This document shows, in pieces, positions 26,218 to 34,249 of a stretch of DNA of 64,000 nucleotides. The notes beneath the pieces were generated by a model, which saw only the letters and a list, made by a program, of their open reading frames with translations, was not told the origin of the DNA and searched no databases. The DNA is taken from assembly GCF_041449215.1 (NCBI RefSeq), contig NZ_JBGNFV010000001.1, forward strand, positions 4,667,001 through 4,731,000. Direction: 5' to 3'. The position numbers and the translations under genes were made by a program. Origin of the DNA: Roseivirga sp. BDSF3-8 (GTDB lineage: Bacteria; Bacteroidota; Bacteroidia; Cytophagales; Cyclobacteriaceae). The number at the start of each line of letters is the position of its first letter. Position 1 is the first letter of the stretch.

Positions 26218-26599
26218 CGCGTTCAGCTTTAGTCACTCCTCTGCTTGCGGTGTACCGCTTTCGGATGAAGAAGAAAAAGAACATATTCAGTAAATGAATT
26301 ACCCCTAGTATCAGTAGTAACCCGCCTACTTTCCCACTTAATACCTCAAGCAGGCGAGGTATATCGCTAATTACGCTGTAATTGCTGAGCCCTTTCACGG
26401 AGTAGCCTACCATTATGAGATAAAAGCCGGTAATGAGTAGCTTATTTATACTTTCAGCCATTTCGCGGCGCTCAAATACGTCTTCCAGGAAAATGAAACC
26501 ATTAGTAAACAGCCGGTTACCAACCGCCCATATGATAGGAATGGTGATTACAAGATAACTGGCGTAAAGAATGAGTTTATATGTTTCAGTCGTCTCCAT
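26204..26599 (-). CDS. Small membrane protein of unknown function
   Basis: 131 aa with three hydrophobic helices: about residues 8-26, 52-70 ('LLITGFYLIMVGYSV') and 90-113 ('GGLLLILGVIHLLNMFFFFF'). The tail is basic and probably cytosolic. No family is recognised. It overlaps the downstream epimerase-like gene by 14 bases. A palindrome identical in 17 of 18 bases to the one before the GbsR-like gene lies just upstream, so it is likely under that regulator. Confidence 0.65.
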   Translation of the reverse strand: METTETYKLILYASYLVITIPIIWAVGNRLFTNGFIFLEDVFERREMAESINKLLITGFYLIMVGYSVKGLSNYSVISDIPRLLEVLSGKVGGLLLILGVIHLLNMFFFFFIRKRYTASRGVTKAERDVTA

Positions 26600-26615
26600 A
26601 TTATTTTTATTATAG

Positions 26616-26633
26616 TTTCAGAAATAATTGAAA
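26616..26633. promoter_or_regulatory. Candidate GbsR-like operator before the membrane-protein operon
   Basis: 18-bp inverted repeat, TTTCA...TGAAA with an A/T core, 17 bases upstream of the ATG at 26599. It differs in one base from 27174-27191. Confidence 0.65.
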
Positions 26634-26652
26634 GTTTATGATAAAAAATATA

Positions 26653-27147
26653 TCAGGTCAGTTTCTTAATGATATTAGTAAGCCAATTTTTACCTGAGCC
26701 GAGAAATACATCAGCAATGTTGGTAAGCCTTGAGGTAAAGCCGTGCAAATCTGATACAGTCTTCTGAAAATCAGGGTCTTGTGCTACTTCCTTATCTTTT
26801 CGAAGCTCTTCCAATAGATTCACTACGGGTTCTATCTCCCGCCTCTTTCGCTCCCTTGCTATCTGCCTGGCCATGCGGTCGATGTCCTTGTCGGCATAGT
26901 AATATTCTTTGCGGTCACCAGCCCGTATTTCTTTGAACACGATCCCCCACTCTACTAATGTGCGGATGTTCATGGAGGCATTACCCCGGCTTATGCTGAG
27001 GGCTTCCATAAGATCGTCTGTTGACAGTGCTTCAGGGGAGGCAAGCAACAAGGCGTGTATTTGTGCCATGGTACGATTGATACCCCAGTTTGACCCGAGG
27101 GTGCCCCAGGCCTGTATAAATCGCTGCTTACTTTCCGTTAATTGCAT
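26653..27147 (-). CDS. GbsR/MarR-family transcriptional regulator
   Basis: 164 aa from the ATG at 27147; a TTG two codons upstream is less likely. A winged helix-turn-helix of the GbsR type covers about residues 15-95 ('WGINRTMAQIHALLLASPE', 'LSISRGNASMNIRTL', 'KEYYYADKDI'), followed by a charged helical dimerisation region. GbsR proteins repress osmolyte or membrane-related genes in response to small ligands; the ligand here is unknown. Nearly identical palindromes precede this gene and the following operon, consistent with autoregulation and control of the two downstream genes. Confidence 0.85.
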   Translation of the reverse strand: MQLTESKQRFIQAWGTLGSNWGINRTMAQIHALLLASPEALSTDDLMEALSISRGNASMNIRTLVEWGIVFKEIRAGDRKEYYYADKDIDRMARQIARERKRREIEPVVNLLEELRKDKEVAQDPDFQKTVSDLHGFTSRLTNIADVFLGSGKNWLTNIIKKLT

Positions 27148-27173
27148 ACTCAAAGGTATATTAATTTCGGAAC

Positions 27174-27191
27174 TTTCAAAAATAATTGAAA
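27174..27191. promoter_or_regulatory. Candidate GbsR-like autoregulatory operator
   Basis: 18-bp inverted repeat with TTTCAA and TTGAAA half-sites separated by six A/T bases. It lies 27 bases upstream of the regulator's ATG. Confidence 0.65.
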
Positions 27192-27242
27192 ATTAAATTG
27201 TGCGACTTTAGCCGGTATTTTGGATGGTAGGGTAAAGCTCGC

Positions 27243-27506
27243 TTAGTATGATTCTGGTATACAGTTAGTTGAGTTTGTGTGATGGAAAATGAAAAACCGT
27301 CCCTTTTGAGGACGGTTTGATAGCTTACTTAGATTAGACTGATTGGTCTCTTCGCTCTTCAAGGTCTTCAGGTTGTCTTCCAAGCCTACATGATGTGGGA
27401 ATGAATGTTGTATCAGCTCAGCAGTAGTTCTACTTTCCCTGACATCTTCCTCGTCATCGGTCAGGTCCTTATGTTCCTTGAGAAGTGCTTCCGGATAGTC
27501 CCCCAC
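27243..27506 (-). CDS. Doubtful small ORF between two terminators
   Basis: 87 codons from a GTG at 27506. The product is highly charged and has no recognised motif. The frame runs through a terminator hairpin at 27294-27318, which argues against the full ORF being real. The segment 27320-27590 may still be transcribed, because it lies between two minus-strand terminators. In another frame, codons from ATG 27552 give a short peptide with 'KKINRGGLSGSTS', and further stop-interrupted codons follow; this could be a decayed RiPP precursor. Very uncertain. Confidence 0.2.
   Translation of the reverse strand: MGDYPEALLKEHKDLTDDEEDVRESRTTAELIQHSFPHHVGLEDNLKTLKSEETNQSNLSKLSNRPQKGRFFIFHHTNSTNCIPESY
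27294..27318 (-). terminator. Minus-strand terminator
   Basis: Stem AAACCGTCC / GGACGGTTT with a seven-base loop, followed on the minus strand by TTTTTC. It ends whatever is transcribed from 27320-27590. Confidence 0.75.
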
Positions 27507-27598
27507 GATTTATCTTCTTCTCCGTTTCCAAACTTCTAAGGCTGGCTATCATCTATCGATGATTGTGTCAGCTCCTTATTATATCAAAGGAATAAAAA

Positions 27599-27627
27599 AA
27601 GGCCATTCGCACGCAGCGAACAGCCTT
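27599..27627 (-). terminator. Terminator of the RiPP precursor gene
   Basis: Twelve-base stem (27599-27610 with 27616-27627, G-U pairs allowed) with loop ACGCA, followed on the minus strand by seven T. It starts 25 bases after the precursor's stop codon. Confidence 0.8.
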
Positions 27628-27651
27628 ATATACTATAATTTAGCTTATTGC

Positions 27652-27816
27652 TCAGGCTAATTCTTCCTCTTGCGGACAAGCCAGAAAGCAGCTAAAGTAG
27701 CACGAGTTAGATGGGGGTGCAGTTGGTTTATCTTCTATACCTCCTTTTATAGCCCGTGTGTTTGTTACAAAGCTATCTACTTTTAGCGCATCAAGGGAAA
27801 GGGATTTCTTCTTCAT
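27652..27816 (-). CDS. Pinensin-like RiPP (lanthipeptide-type) precursor
   Basis: 54 aa from the ATG at 27816. The leader 'MKKKSLSLDALKVDSFVT' has the L-x-V-x-S-F-x-T pattern I associate with pinensin-type class I lanthipeptide leaders, and it ends in 'RAIKGG'. The core of about 28 residues has three Cys in 'SNSCYFSCFLACP' and an acidic tail QEEELA. Thioether rings between upstream Ser and these Cys are plausible. No modification or export genes are nearby. A dedicated terminator and the clean reading frame support a real gene; the adjacent M24 gene ends 84 bases upstream. Confidence 0.78.
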   Translation of the reverse strand: MKKKSLSLDALKVDSFVTNTRAIKGGIEDKPTAPPSNSCYFSCFLACPQEEELA

Positions 27817-27900
27817 CTTTGTTAAGTAAGTTTAGTACCTCTATAAGGTAGTAAAAGCTACGGTAAAGTAAAACATGGAGATTAAGCTAATTTTCCTTTC

Positions 27901-29274
27901 TTAGAACTCAAGAATCTCCTGTTGCTCGGCAGTTCTGGGTACCAATAGCAGGTTTTTCTGCCTGCCGTGAATGTATTTTACTGTTTCTCCGTCGAAGTAG
28001 GCATCTTCTTCGAGCATAATCCGGATCTCCTTATCCCACTCCTCGATAAAGGTTGCGGCATTAAGTTCTATACTGTAGGCTGTATTGGGGTGCAGCGGGT
28101 AGTCACCTGTGTAAGGCACTCCTCCCTGGCTGTCCCACATTCCCAGGGTGGTCCCTGCCGCATGGCCGTAGTAGCCGATAGGGTGAGTGTAAATGCTGGG
28201 TTTAATACCCTCTGCAATAGCTTGTTCGCGCGACATCTTCAGTACGTCGTTGCCTGTACGCCCGGCTTTGAAGTTACTGGTGAAAATATCCTGCAGGCGA
28301 TTACCTCTCCGGAAGGCTTCTTTGAGGAATTGAGGTGCGTCGCTTTCGTTATTTTTCAGGACATAGGCATGCTGTTGCGTATCTGTATTGAGACGCAGGT
28401 AGGTGATACCAAAATCGACATGCAACAGGTCGCCAGGCTGAATGACCTTGTCACCCGGATGGCTGTCAAAAGTACGTAGGTGATCAAAATTTTCAGGGTC
28501 TGCTCTCTGTATGGAAACAGATGGGTGAAACCAAGTCACCAATCCCAGCTCACGGATGCGGTCACGGTACCACCACTCCACATCGTCTGTGGTAGTCACT
28601 CCCGGTTGTATGACTTCCTCGCTTAGTCCCTCAGCAATAATGCGGTGGGCTATGCGTACAATCTGGCGGTAGATGTTCATTTCCGACTGTGTGCGGGTCT
28701 CTAACCACCCCACGGCGAGTGGTTCGGCGGAGACAATACGCTTTTCGTACTTGCCTGGCAGCTTATCCAGAAACTGTTTATGCTCGCTGGCACTAAGGCC
28801 ATCAGCCTGAGCATAGTATTCTGACATATTGAGGCCGATCTTTTCAGGATCACGTTCCTCGATGACCTCTATGAGTCTCGCCCACTGGTCGGGTTGCTTT
28901 TCTTTGTCCCAGGCTTTTTTAAAGGACTCGCCCACATCATAGCGGGCAATAGCGAGCGTCTCAATATCTTTTCCTTCGCCCGGGTCATACATCACCAATA
29001 CGGTACGCCGTCTTGCAGCAAGCCACTTGGCCGGAAGAAGTGTACGTATCACCGGATCTTCATTATACTCCCTTGCCATAACTATCCACATATCGATGCC
29101 TTCACGACGCATCAGGTCAGGCAGCACAGTCTGTATGCGCTCCTCCAGCAGGCGATCTATAACTTCGGCACGTTCACGCATGTTCAGTATCTTCGGCATA
29201 GTGGTCTGGGCCACGGCCGGGGTAAGTAGTACAAAGCTGGTCAGGATGAGTAAAATGTGTATACGTAATTTCAT
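27901..29274 (-). CDS. Secreted M24-family metallopeptidase (Xaa-Pro aminopeptidase-like)
   Basis: 457 aa. Signal peptide to about residue 23 ('LLTPAVAQ'). An N-terminal creatinase-like domain precedes a pita-bread M24 domain with the expected metal ligands: 'LLHVDFGITY' (Asp), 'IGYYGHAAGTTLG' (His), 'YSIELNAATFIEEW' (Glu) and 'IMLEEDAYF' (Glu). The first ligand Asp is in the block around 'DLLHVDFG'. Family members remove N-terminal residues before proline or hydrolyse related amides; the periplasmic location suggests peptide scavenging. It lies 33 bases downstream of the pseudouridine glycosidase gene. Confidence 0.87.
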   Translation of the reverse strand: MKLRIHILLILTSFVLLTPAVAQTTMPKILNMRERAEVIDRLLEERIQTVLPDLMRREGIDMWIVMAREYNEDPVIRTLLPAKWLAARRRTVLVMYDPGEGKDIETLAIARYDVGESFKKAWDKEKQPDQWARLIEVIEERDPEKIGLNMSEYYAQADGLSASEHKQFLDKLPGKYEKRIVSAEPLAVGWLETRTQSEMNIYRQIVRIAHRIIAEGLSEEVIQPGVTTTDDVEWWYRDRIRELGLVTWFHPSVSIQRADPENFDHLRTFDSHPGDKVIQPGDLLHVDFGITYLRLNTDTQQHAYVLKNNESDAPQFLKEAFRRGNRLQDIFTSNFKAGRTGNDVLKMSREQAIAEGIKPSIYTHPIGYYGHAAGTTLGMWDSQGGVPYTGDYPLHPNTAYSIELNAATFIEEWDKEIRIMLEEDAYFDGETVKYIHGRQKNLLLVPRTAEQQEILEF

Positions 29275-29307
29275 AAACGTTTTATGGTTTCGGCCATAAT
29301 ATACAGC

Positions 29308-30237
29308 TTAGCCGTGACTTTTTATGGTCTTTAAAGCGAGGGCCAGTGCTGCGCCTTTTTCAGCATTGTGCTTTACCAGGGCAATATTTGTCTGCAAGCT
29401 TTTTCCTCCCGTTTTATCTGTAATAGCCTTAAGCAAATAGGGAGTTAGTTCTTTGCCCATAATACCAGCCTTTGCTGCTTCCTGCAGGGCCTCTTCCACC
29501 ATAGCATTCACCAAGTCCGGAGGCAGGGCATCAGCCTCGGGTACGGGGTTAGCTATCAGTACCCCACCAGCCAGTCCCATGTCCCACTTACTCCTGAGCA
29601 GGGCGGCAATTTCTTCCGGCGTGTCCAGCCTGTAGTTTACCTTGTACCCGCTGGTGCGAGAATAGAAACCTGGAAACTCCTCTGTGCCCCACCCAAGTAC
29701 AGGTACCCCCTCTGTCTCAAGGTATTCCAGCGTAAGGCCTATATCGAGGATGCTTTTTGCCCCGGCACTTACCACGGCTACTGATGTACGTGAAAGCTCG
29801 CGAAGATCGGCAGAAATGTCCATGGTTTTCTCAGCACCACGGTGAACCCCACCAATCCCGCCGGTAACAAATACCCTGATGCCGGCCTTTTCGGCAGCGA
29901 TCATGGTGGCTGATACCGTAGTGGCGCCAGTCATCTTTTTGGAAATCACGTAAGGCAGGTCCCTCCTACTTACTTTAATGGCTTTCCCCTCCCCTCCTAG
30001 CTGTTCCAGCTCATCAGCCGTCAGGCCCACGTGTATCCGGCCATTGAGTAAGGCAATAGTGGCAGGTACTGCACCGGCGCTGCGTATGATAGCCTCCACT
30101 GCGCGGGCAGTCTCCACGTTTTGGGGATAAGGCATACCATGGGTAATAATTGTAGACTCCAGGGCCACGAGGGCATTTGCTGAGGCTGCAGCATCTCTCA
30201 CTTCTGGTGAGCAGGTGAGGTAGGGTTCCAGGTGCAC
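29308..30237 (-). CDS. psuG: Pseudouridine-5'-phosphate glycosidase
   Basis: 309 aa from a GTG. The sequence matches the PsuG family throughout: 'VALESTIITHGMPYPQN', 'ATIALLNGRIHVGL', 'VSRRDLPYVI', 'FVTGGIGGVHRGAE', 'VVSAGAKSILDI', and near the C-terminus 'LTPYLL'. It cleaves pseudouridine 5'-phosphate to uracil and ribose 5-phosphate (reversible in vitro), using a Mn2+ centre. The usual partner kinase PsuK is not adjacent. Cytosolic. Confidence 0.93.
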   Translation of the reverse strand: MHLEPYLTCSPEVRDAAASANALVALESTIITHGMPYPQNVETARAVEAIIRSAGAVPATIALLNGRIHVGLTADELEQLGGEGKAIKVSRRDLPYVISKKMTGATTVSATMIAAEKAGIRVFVTGGIGGVHRGAEKTMDISADLRELSRTSVAVVSAGAKSILDIGLTLEYLETEGVPVLGWGTEEFPGFYSRTSGYKVNYRLDTPEEIAALLRSKWDMGLAGGVLIANPVPEADALPPDLVNAMVEEALQEAAKAGIMGKELTPYLLKAITDKTGGKSLQTNIALVKHNAEKGAALALALKTIKSHG

Positions 30238-30442
30238 GGTTGATTTTTTTTAGAGCGGCGAGATTCGCGTAGTTGAGTATGATTCAGGTAAGTTAAAAGG
30301 AATTTCGGGTACTCCTTAGTGTGGCTGCGAGGAGATGATCTATGATTCTTGAAATACAAAGGATTTTATATCTTTAAAATAGGCTTAACAGCTAATTATA
30401 TGAGTAATTTTTAATTGAATAAACCATAAATTTTATCCTATT

Positions 30443-30589
30443 ATGAAAAAGAGAATTAAACTTGAGACATTGAATGTGGAAAGCTTCACCACCGTTTCGG
30501 TAAGCTCACTCCGTGGTGGTGGCAGACCTATATGTACCCTGCCAAACTCTAACTGCAGCGACAAGTACGCATGTGATACGACGATATAA
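30443..30589 (+). CDS. RiPP precursor with pinensin-like leader
   Basis: 48 aa. The leader 'MKKRIKLETLNVESFTTV' has the same L-x-V-x-S-F-x-T pattern as the precursor at 27652-27816 and ends in 'LRGGG'. The core has three Cys (PICTLP, NCSD, YACD) and several Ser/Thr. An A/T-rich upstream region (30360-30442) fits a promoter, and a terminator follows. No processing genes are present. It is on the opposite strand from the precursor at 27.7 kb, so it is a separate transcription unit. Confidence 0.75.
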   Translation: MKKRIKLETLNVESFTTVSVSSLRGGGRPICTLPNSNCSDKYACDTTI

Positions 30590-30627
30590 ACGGCTGTCAG
30601 ACAAGTGTTTTTACTTGTAAGAGGAAG

Positions 30628-30652
30628 GAAAGCCGGTGGATTCCCGGCTTTC
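30628..30652 (+). terminator. Terminator of the second pinensin-like precursor gene
   Basis: Stem GAAAGCCGG / CCGGCTTTC with a seven-base loop, then TTTGTTTG. A smaller hairpin, ACAAGT / ACTTGT, lies just upstream at 30601-30618. Confidence 0.82.
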
Positions 30653-30726
30653 TTTGTTTGTAGGGACTCATGTGGTACTGGTAAGTTCTTCTGCTGACCC
30701 TAATCCTTGCAGTATACCCTCATGAA

Positions 30727-30756
30727 AAAGCCACCTGCTTTACGGCAGGTGGCTTT
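30727..30756 (-). terminator. Terminator of the S1/P1 nuclease gene
   Basis: Twelve-base perfect stem (30727-30738 with 30745-30756), 35 bases beyond the minus-strand stop codon. Confidence 0.82.
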
Positions 30757-30790
30757 AACTATTTTGTAAAGAAAAATCTGGTTAGGTAAA

Positions 30791-31555
30791 CTAGCCGTAT
30801 ATTTCATTTAATAGGCCGGCAAGTCTTATACCCGCCTGTAGCAGGCGCTGCTCCACGGTATCCCAGTTATGGTACCGATATTCATAGGCTATGCTCATAT
30901 TTTCCGGCAAATCATACACGACGTTTCTCAAAGCCACACTTTCCATGGCCCACTCCCGGACTCCGGTAGCCTGGTAGTCACTTACCATAACAGGAGAGGC
31001 ATAGCGCATAAGGTGATCACCCAGTTCGGTATAGCTTAGTTGCTGGCTGTCGATCATGCCGGAATCCCATACTCTGTGAAGGTTGCTTTCTTCCCAGAAC
31101 CACTCCACTTTTACATCATTACCGCCCTTGTCCAGTCCGGTGCCTACATGTAGCGGCTGGTGCAGGTCACCAACCAGGTGTACCAGCATGCGCAGGTACT
31201 CTCTTTCGGTCTTCGCCTCCAGCCCACCGGCCTTCAGTTCTTTGGTAAGTCTCTCTATGGTGCTGATCACATCTCCATGAGGGTTCTTTTCAGCAGACTC
31301 ATAAGTTTCTCCCTCAGGTACGGTTACCCAGTGCCAGTCGTGCGTATGATCGTATGCATCATCAGACCGGATGGCGTCCATCCAGTTGGCACCCATAGCA
31401 AGGCTCTCAGGTCCCAACACTTCTTTTATCTTCTCTGTGGTTTCTTCGTCCAGGTATTGCTGCGCTATATACCCTACCACGCGATGGCCGGTCATGCCCC
31501 AGCCAAATGCCTGGACTGAAGCAAAAATGAAGAATAGGGAAAGTACGTGTTTCAT
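30791..31555 (-). CDS. S1/P1-type zinc nuclease
   Basis: 254 aa from the ATG at 31555, which gives signal peptide 'MKHVLSLFFIFASVQAFG'; the mature N-terminus would start with the Trp used as a zinc ligand (FG-WGMTGH). Other ligands are visible: His in 'MTGHRVVG', Asp in 'ANWMDAIRSD', His in 'THDWHW', the H-x3-D-x3-QPLH block 'HLVGDLHQPLHVG', and 'LHRVWDSGM'. These tri-zinc enzymes degrade single-stranded nucleic acid and 3'-nucleotides. Periplasmic or secreted; likely phosphate or nucleotide scavenging. Confidence 0.92.
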   Translation of the reverse strand: MKHVLSLFFIFASVQAFGWGMTGHRVVGYIAQQYLDEETTEKIKEVLGPESLAMGANWMDAIRSDDAYDHTHDWHWVTVPEGETYESAEKNPHGDVISTIERLTKELKAGGLEAKTEREYLRMLVHLVGDLHQPLHVGTGLDKGGNDVKVEWFWEESNLHRVWDSGMIDSQQLSYTELGDHLMRYASPVMVSDYQATGVREWAMESVALRNVVYDLPENMSIAYEYRYHNWDTVEQRLLQAGIRLAGLLNEIYG

Positions 31556-31650
31556 ATTGGTGTTTGTTTCCGCTGTGTCACTGGCAAACATCCTGCCAGC
31601 AGTGCCAAAAATAAAAAATCCGGACATTTATGCCCGGATCATTCACGTAT

Positions 31651-32370
31651 TTACTGCGGATAATCTTCCTTAAGTATGTCTTTAAACTTCTCTTTAAACT
31701 TCTCTACTTTAGGGCGCGATACACTCTGGATATATGAGTTATCCGGGTTATTTACATAGTAGTCCTGGTGGTAATCTTCCGCTATCCAAAAGCGGCCGAG
31801 CGGCTCTACCTGTGTTACTATGCGGGCATCATAGTAGCCTTCTTTCTCCAGTTTAGCAATCATTTCTTCGATGATCTGCTTCTCCTGAGGTGTGCTGTAA
31901 AAAGCTACGCTACGATACTGTTCGCCCACATCGGGACCCTGCCTGTTAAGCTGGGTAGGGTCATGAGCTCCTTTAAAGAAGACCTCGGCGAGGGTGTTAA
32001 AACTGACAACTTCCGGATCATAATATACCTGTACAGCTTCAGCATGAGACGTCATGCCGGCACTTACCTGTTTGTATGTAGGATTGGCCTCGCTACCTCC
32101 CGCATAGCCTGACACTACCTCTTTTACTCCCTGCACCCGCTCAAAGACTGTCTCTGTGCACCAGAAGCATCCGCCGGCAAAAGTAGCTGTGTCCAGTGCC
32201 TCATAGTTCAGGTCCTGTGGTGCTTTATAGGTGGCCTCTACAGGTTGGCTATCTGTGCTGCCGGAAGCTTCCTTATTAGTAGTGCTGTCAGCAGAGCATC
32301 CGTAGAAGGGAAGGAGGGTAAACAGCAGGAAAAGAGTAAAAACAGAATAAGAGGGATGTATTTGCTTCAT
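31651..32370 (-). CDS. msrA: Peptide methionine (S)-S-oxide reductase, lipoprotein form
   Basis: 239 aa. Lipoprotein signal with lipobox LPFYGC near residue 25, a Ser/Thr-rich linker, then a full MsrA domain from about residue 55. The catalytic motif is 'GGCFWCTE', followed by 'VVSGYAGG', 'HAEAVQVYYDP' and 'QYRSVAFY'. It reduces methionine-S-sulfoxide in envelope proteins. The lipidated form implies repair outside the cytosol. No MsrB is fused or adjacent. Confidence 0.93.
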   Translation of the reverse strand: MKQIHPSYSVFTLFLLFTLLPFYGCSADSTTNKEASGSTDSQPVEATYKAPQDLNYEALDTATFAGGCFWCTETVFERVQGVKEVVSGYAGGSEANPTYKQVSAGMTSHAEAVQVYYDPEVVSFNTLAEVFFKGAHDPTQLNRQGPDVGEQYRSVAFYSTPQEKQIIEEMIAKLEKEGYYDARIVTQVEPLGRFWIAEDYHQDYYVNNPDNSYIQSVSRPKVEKFKEKFKDILKEDYPQ

Positions 32371-32515
32371 AATTAATATGTCTTCGTTAGCCCCTTAACG
32401 TATAACATGACCTGTGGGTTTGTCACGAGCCTGACCAATAGCTGCCTGATAGTCATAGGCTGTAGGCTTCCGGGGCTGAAGAGTAAAAAATCTTTAAAAC
32501 CACTACATTTGGGGT

Positions 32516-33193
32516 ATGAGTAATGTAAGTGAATACACATTTTTAGTGGGTGATGACAAAGTAAGGGGCATGCTGACTCATGCCGAAAACGCCAAATGCC
32601 TGCTTGTGCTAAGCCATGGAGCCGGTGCAGGAATGACTCACCCTTTCATGGAGACGCTGAGCCATAAACTCCAGGCGTCCGGCGTTTCTGTTTTCCGCTT
32701 TAACTTTCCTTACATGGAAAAAGGACGAAAGGCTCCAGGTTCGCAAAGACAGGCTATTGCTGCCATGACCGAGGCTTTGAAGAAGGCAGCCACATTTGCC
32801 AATGGCTTACCCTTACTACTCGGAGGGAAAAGTTATGGCGGGCGAATGGCTTCGCATTTGATGGCTGAAGAATCTGTAGCGGAACTGACTGAGGTTAAAG
32901 GGCTTATTTTTTTTGGCTTTCCGCTACATGCTCCCGGTAAAAAAGGAAAGGACAGGGCCGCTCATTTGCAAAGCGTATCCTGTCCTATGCTATTTCTTCA
33001 GGGTGGACGCGATAAACTGGCCGACCCTGTATTGATTGACGAAGTGGCTAAGGGGCTATGCGGTGCCACCATAAAGATGTATGAACACGGAGACCACTCA
33101 TTTCATGTGCTGAAACGCTCAGGTACTACCGATGAAGTCCTTATGGATGAGATAGTAACTGATACTAACGAGTGGCTTTCAAAGGTGCTCTAG
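32516..33193 (+). CDS. Alpha/beta hydrolase (dienelactone hydrolase-like)
   Basis: 225 aa. Alpha/beta fold with 'LVLSHGAGAGMTHPFM' (oxyanion region), nucleophile elbow 'LLGGKSYGGRM' (Ser), an acid-bearing strand 'LFLQGGRDKLAD', and the catalytic His in 'YEHGDHSFHV'. The family includes KAT8/NSL3-like hydrolases of unknown substrate. A TACATTTG sequence at 32504-32511 fits the Bacteroidota -7 box and would give an almost leaderless transcript. It converges with wrbA, with 3 bases between stops. Confidence 0.85.
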   Translation: MSNVSEYTFLVGDDKVRGMLTHAENAKCLLVLSHGAGAGMTHPFMETLSHKLQASGVSVFRFNFPYMEKGRKAPGSQRQAIAAMTEALKKAATFANGLPLLLGGKSYGGRMASHLMAEESVAELTEVKGLIFFGFPLHAPGKKGKDRAAHLQSVSCPMLFLQGGRDKLADPVLIDEVAKGLCGATIKMYEHGDHSFHVLKRSGTTDEVLMDEIVTDTNEWLSKVL

Positions 33194-33196
33194 CCC

Positions 33197-33796
33197 TTAA
33201 CCGGCAAATTTTGCGGCTACTTCTGCTACGCGCTTACCCTGAAATTTTGCCGCGCGAAGTGTCTTATCATCGGGGTCGAGCTGGCCATTGTTGCTCCTGA
33301 ATGAAACCCCATAGGGATTACCTGTTTCAAACTGGATTTCATCTGCATAGCCAGGGCTTACGATAATAGAACTCCAGTGGTAAAAGGTGTTGTTCAACGC
33401 CAGTAGAGTGGATTCGTGTCCGCCATGGGCTGTAGAGGCGCTGGTAAAGCTACTTACAATCTTGTCTACCAGTTTACCCTCAAACCACAGGGGACCTGTG
33501 GAGTCAAGAAAGGCTTTAATCTGTGCGGTAGGCAGTCCGTACCGGGTAGGCGTACCGAAAAGTATCGCGTCTGCCCATAGCAGGTCATCATTAGATGCTT
33601 CAGGGATATCTTTAGTGGCTTCCAGATGCTCCTTCCACTTTTCATTAGATTCAATGGCCTGTTGAGGGGCATTTTCTGCAATGCGACGAAAACGTACCTC
33701 GGCACCGGTGCTCTTGGCTCCTTCTTCTATAGCGCGGGCTATATCGTAGGTAGTACCAGTGGCGCTATAGTATATAACAGCAACTTTTATGCTCAT
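33197..33796 (-). CDS. wrbA: NAD(P)H:quinone oxidoreductase WrbA
   Basis: 199 aa flavodoxin-fold protein. FMN-binding loop 'YYSATGTTYDIARAIEEGA', 'ADAILFGTPTRYG' and 'FTSASTAHGGHESTLLAL' are typical of type IV WrbA, as is 'VSPGYAD'. It reduces quinones by two electrons and protects from oxidative stress. The usual length is about 200 aa. Monocistronic. Confidence 0.93.
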   Translation of the reverse strand: MSIKVAVIYYSATGTTYDIARAIEEGAKSTGAEVRFRRIAENAPQQAIESNEKWKEHLEATKDIPEASNDDLLWADAILFGTPTRYGLPTAQIKAFLDSTGPLWFEGKLVDKIVSSFTSASTAHGGHESTLLALNNTFYHWSSIIVSPGYADEIQFETGNPYGVSFRSNNGQLDPDDKTLRAAKFQGKRVAEVAAKFAG

Positions 33797-33886
33797 GGTG
33801 TATAGAAAATTTAAGTGAAATATATCTTCTATACATACCGCGCCAAAGGCTATTTGTTGTACCTACATTGATATTTTTAAAAAAGC

Positions 33887-34249
33887 TCAGGCCTTTTGCA
33901 GATACTTTTCTGCCAGGTCAGTAAGATCCTCTATTTCGAAGGGTTTTGACAAATATCCGTCACTACCAATCTCCTCGGCAATTTGCTTGATATTGTACCG
34001 TGCAGAAACCACTACTACGGGTATCTCCTTTGATTCAGGGTTTTTCTTAAGCTTGGTGGCAATCTCACTACCATTTACACCCGGCAACATCAGATCCAGT
34101 AAAATCAGATCGGGCTTTTCGATAGCCACTGTCTGCAAAATTGTTTCACCTTCTCTCAGGCCGATAAAAGTATGACCTGCTTTTTCAAGAATAATCTTGG
34201 ATACCTCCATGATTCCAGGATCATCTTCAACCATTAGTATTTTTCCCAT
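33887..34249 (-). CDS. Single-domain response regulator
   Basis: 120 aa CheY-like receiver: acidic pair in 'ILMVEDDPG', phosphoacceptor Asp in 'LILLDLMLPG', Thr/Ser replaced by 'VVSARY', and Lys in 'YLSKPFE'. There is no output domain. It overlaps the preceding histidine kinase gene by 23 bases, so it is very likely its partner in a phosphorelay. Confidence 0.92.
   Translation of the reverse strand: MGKILMVEDDPGIMEVSKIILEKAGHTFIGLREGETILQTVAIEKPDLILLDLMLPGVNGSEIATKLKKNPESKEIPVVVVSARYNIKQIAEEIGSDGYLSKPFEIEDLTDLAEKYLQKA

Noticed and set aside
10281-30589. A complete lanthipeptide biosynthetic cluster
   Set aside because: Three precursor genes are visible, but no LanB, LanC, LanM, radical SAM or C39 exporter was found in the window.
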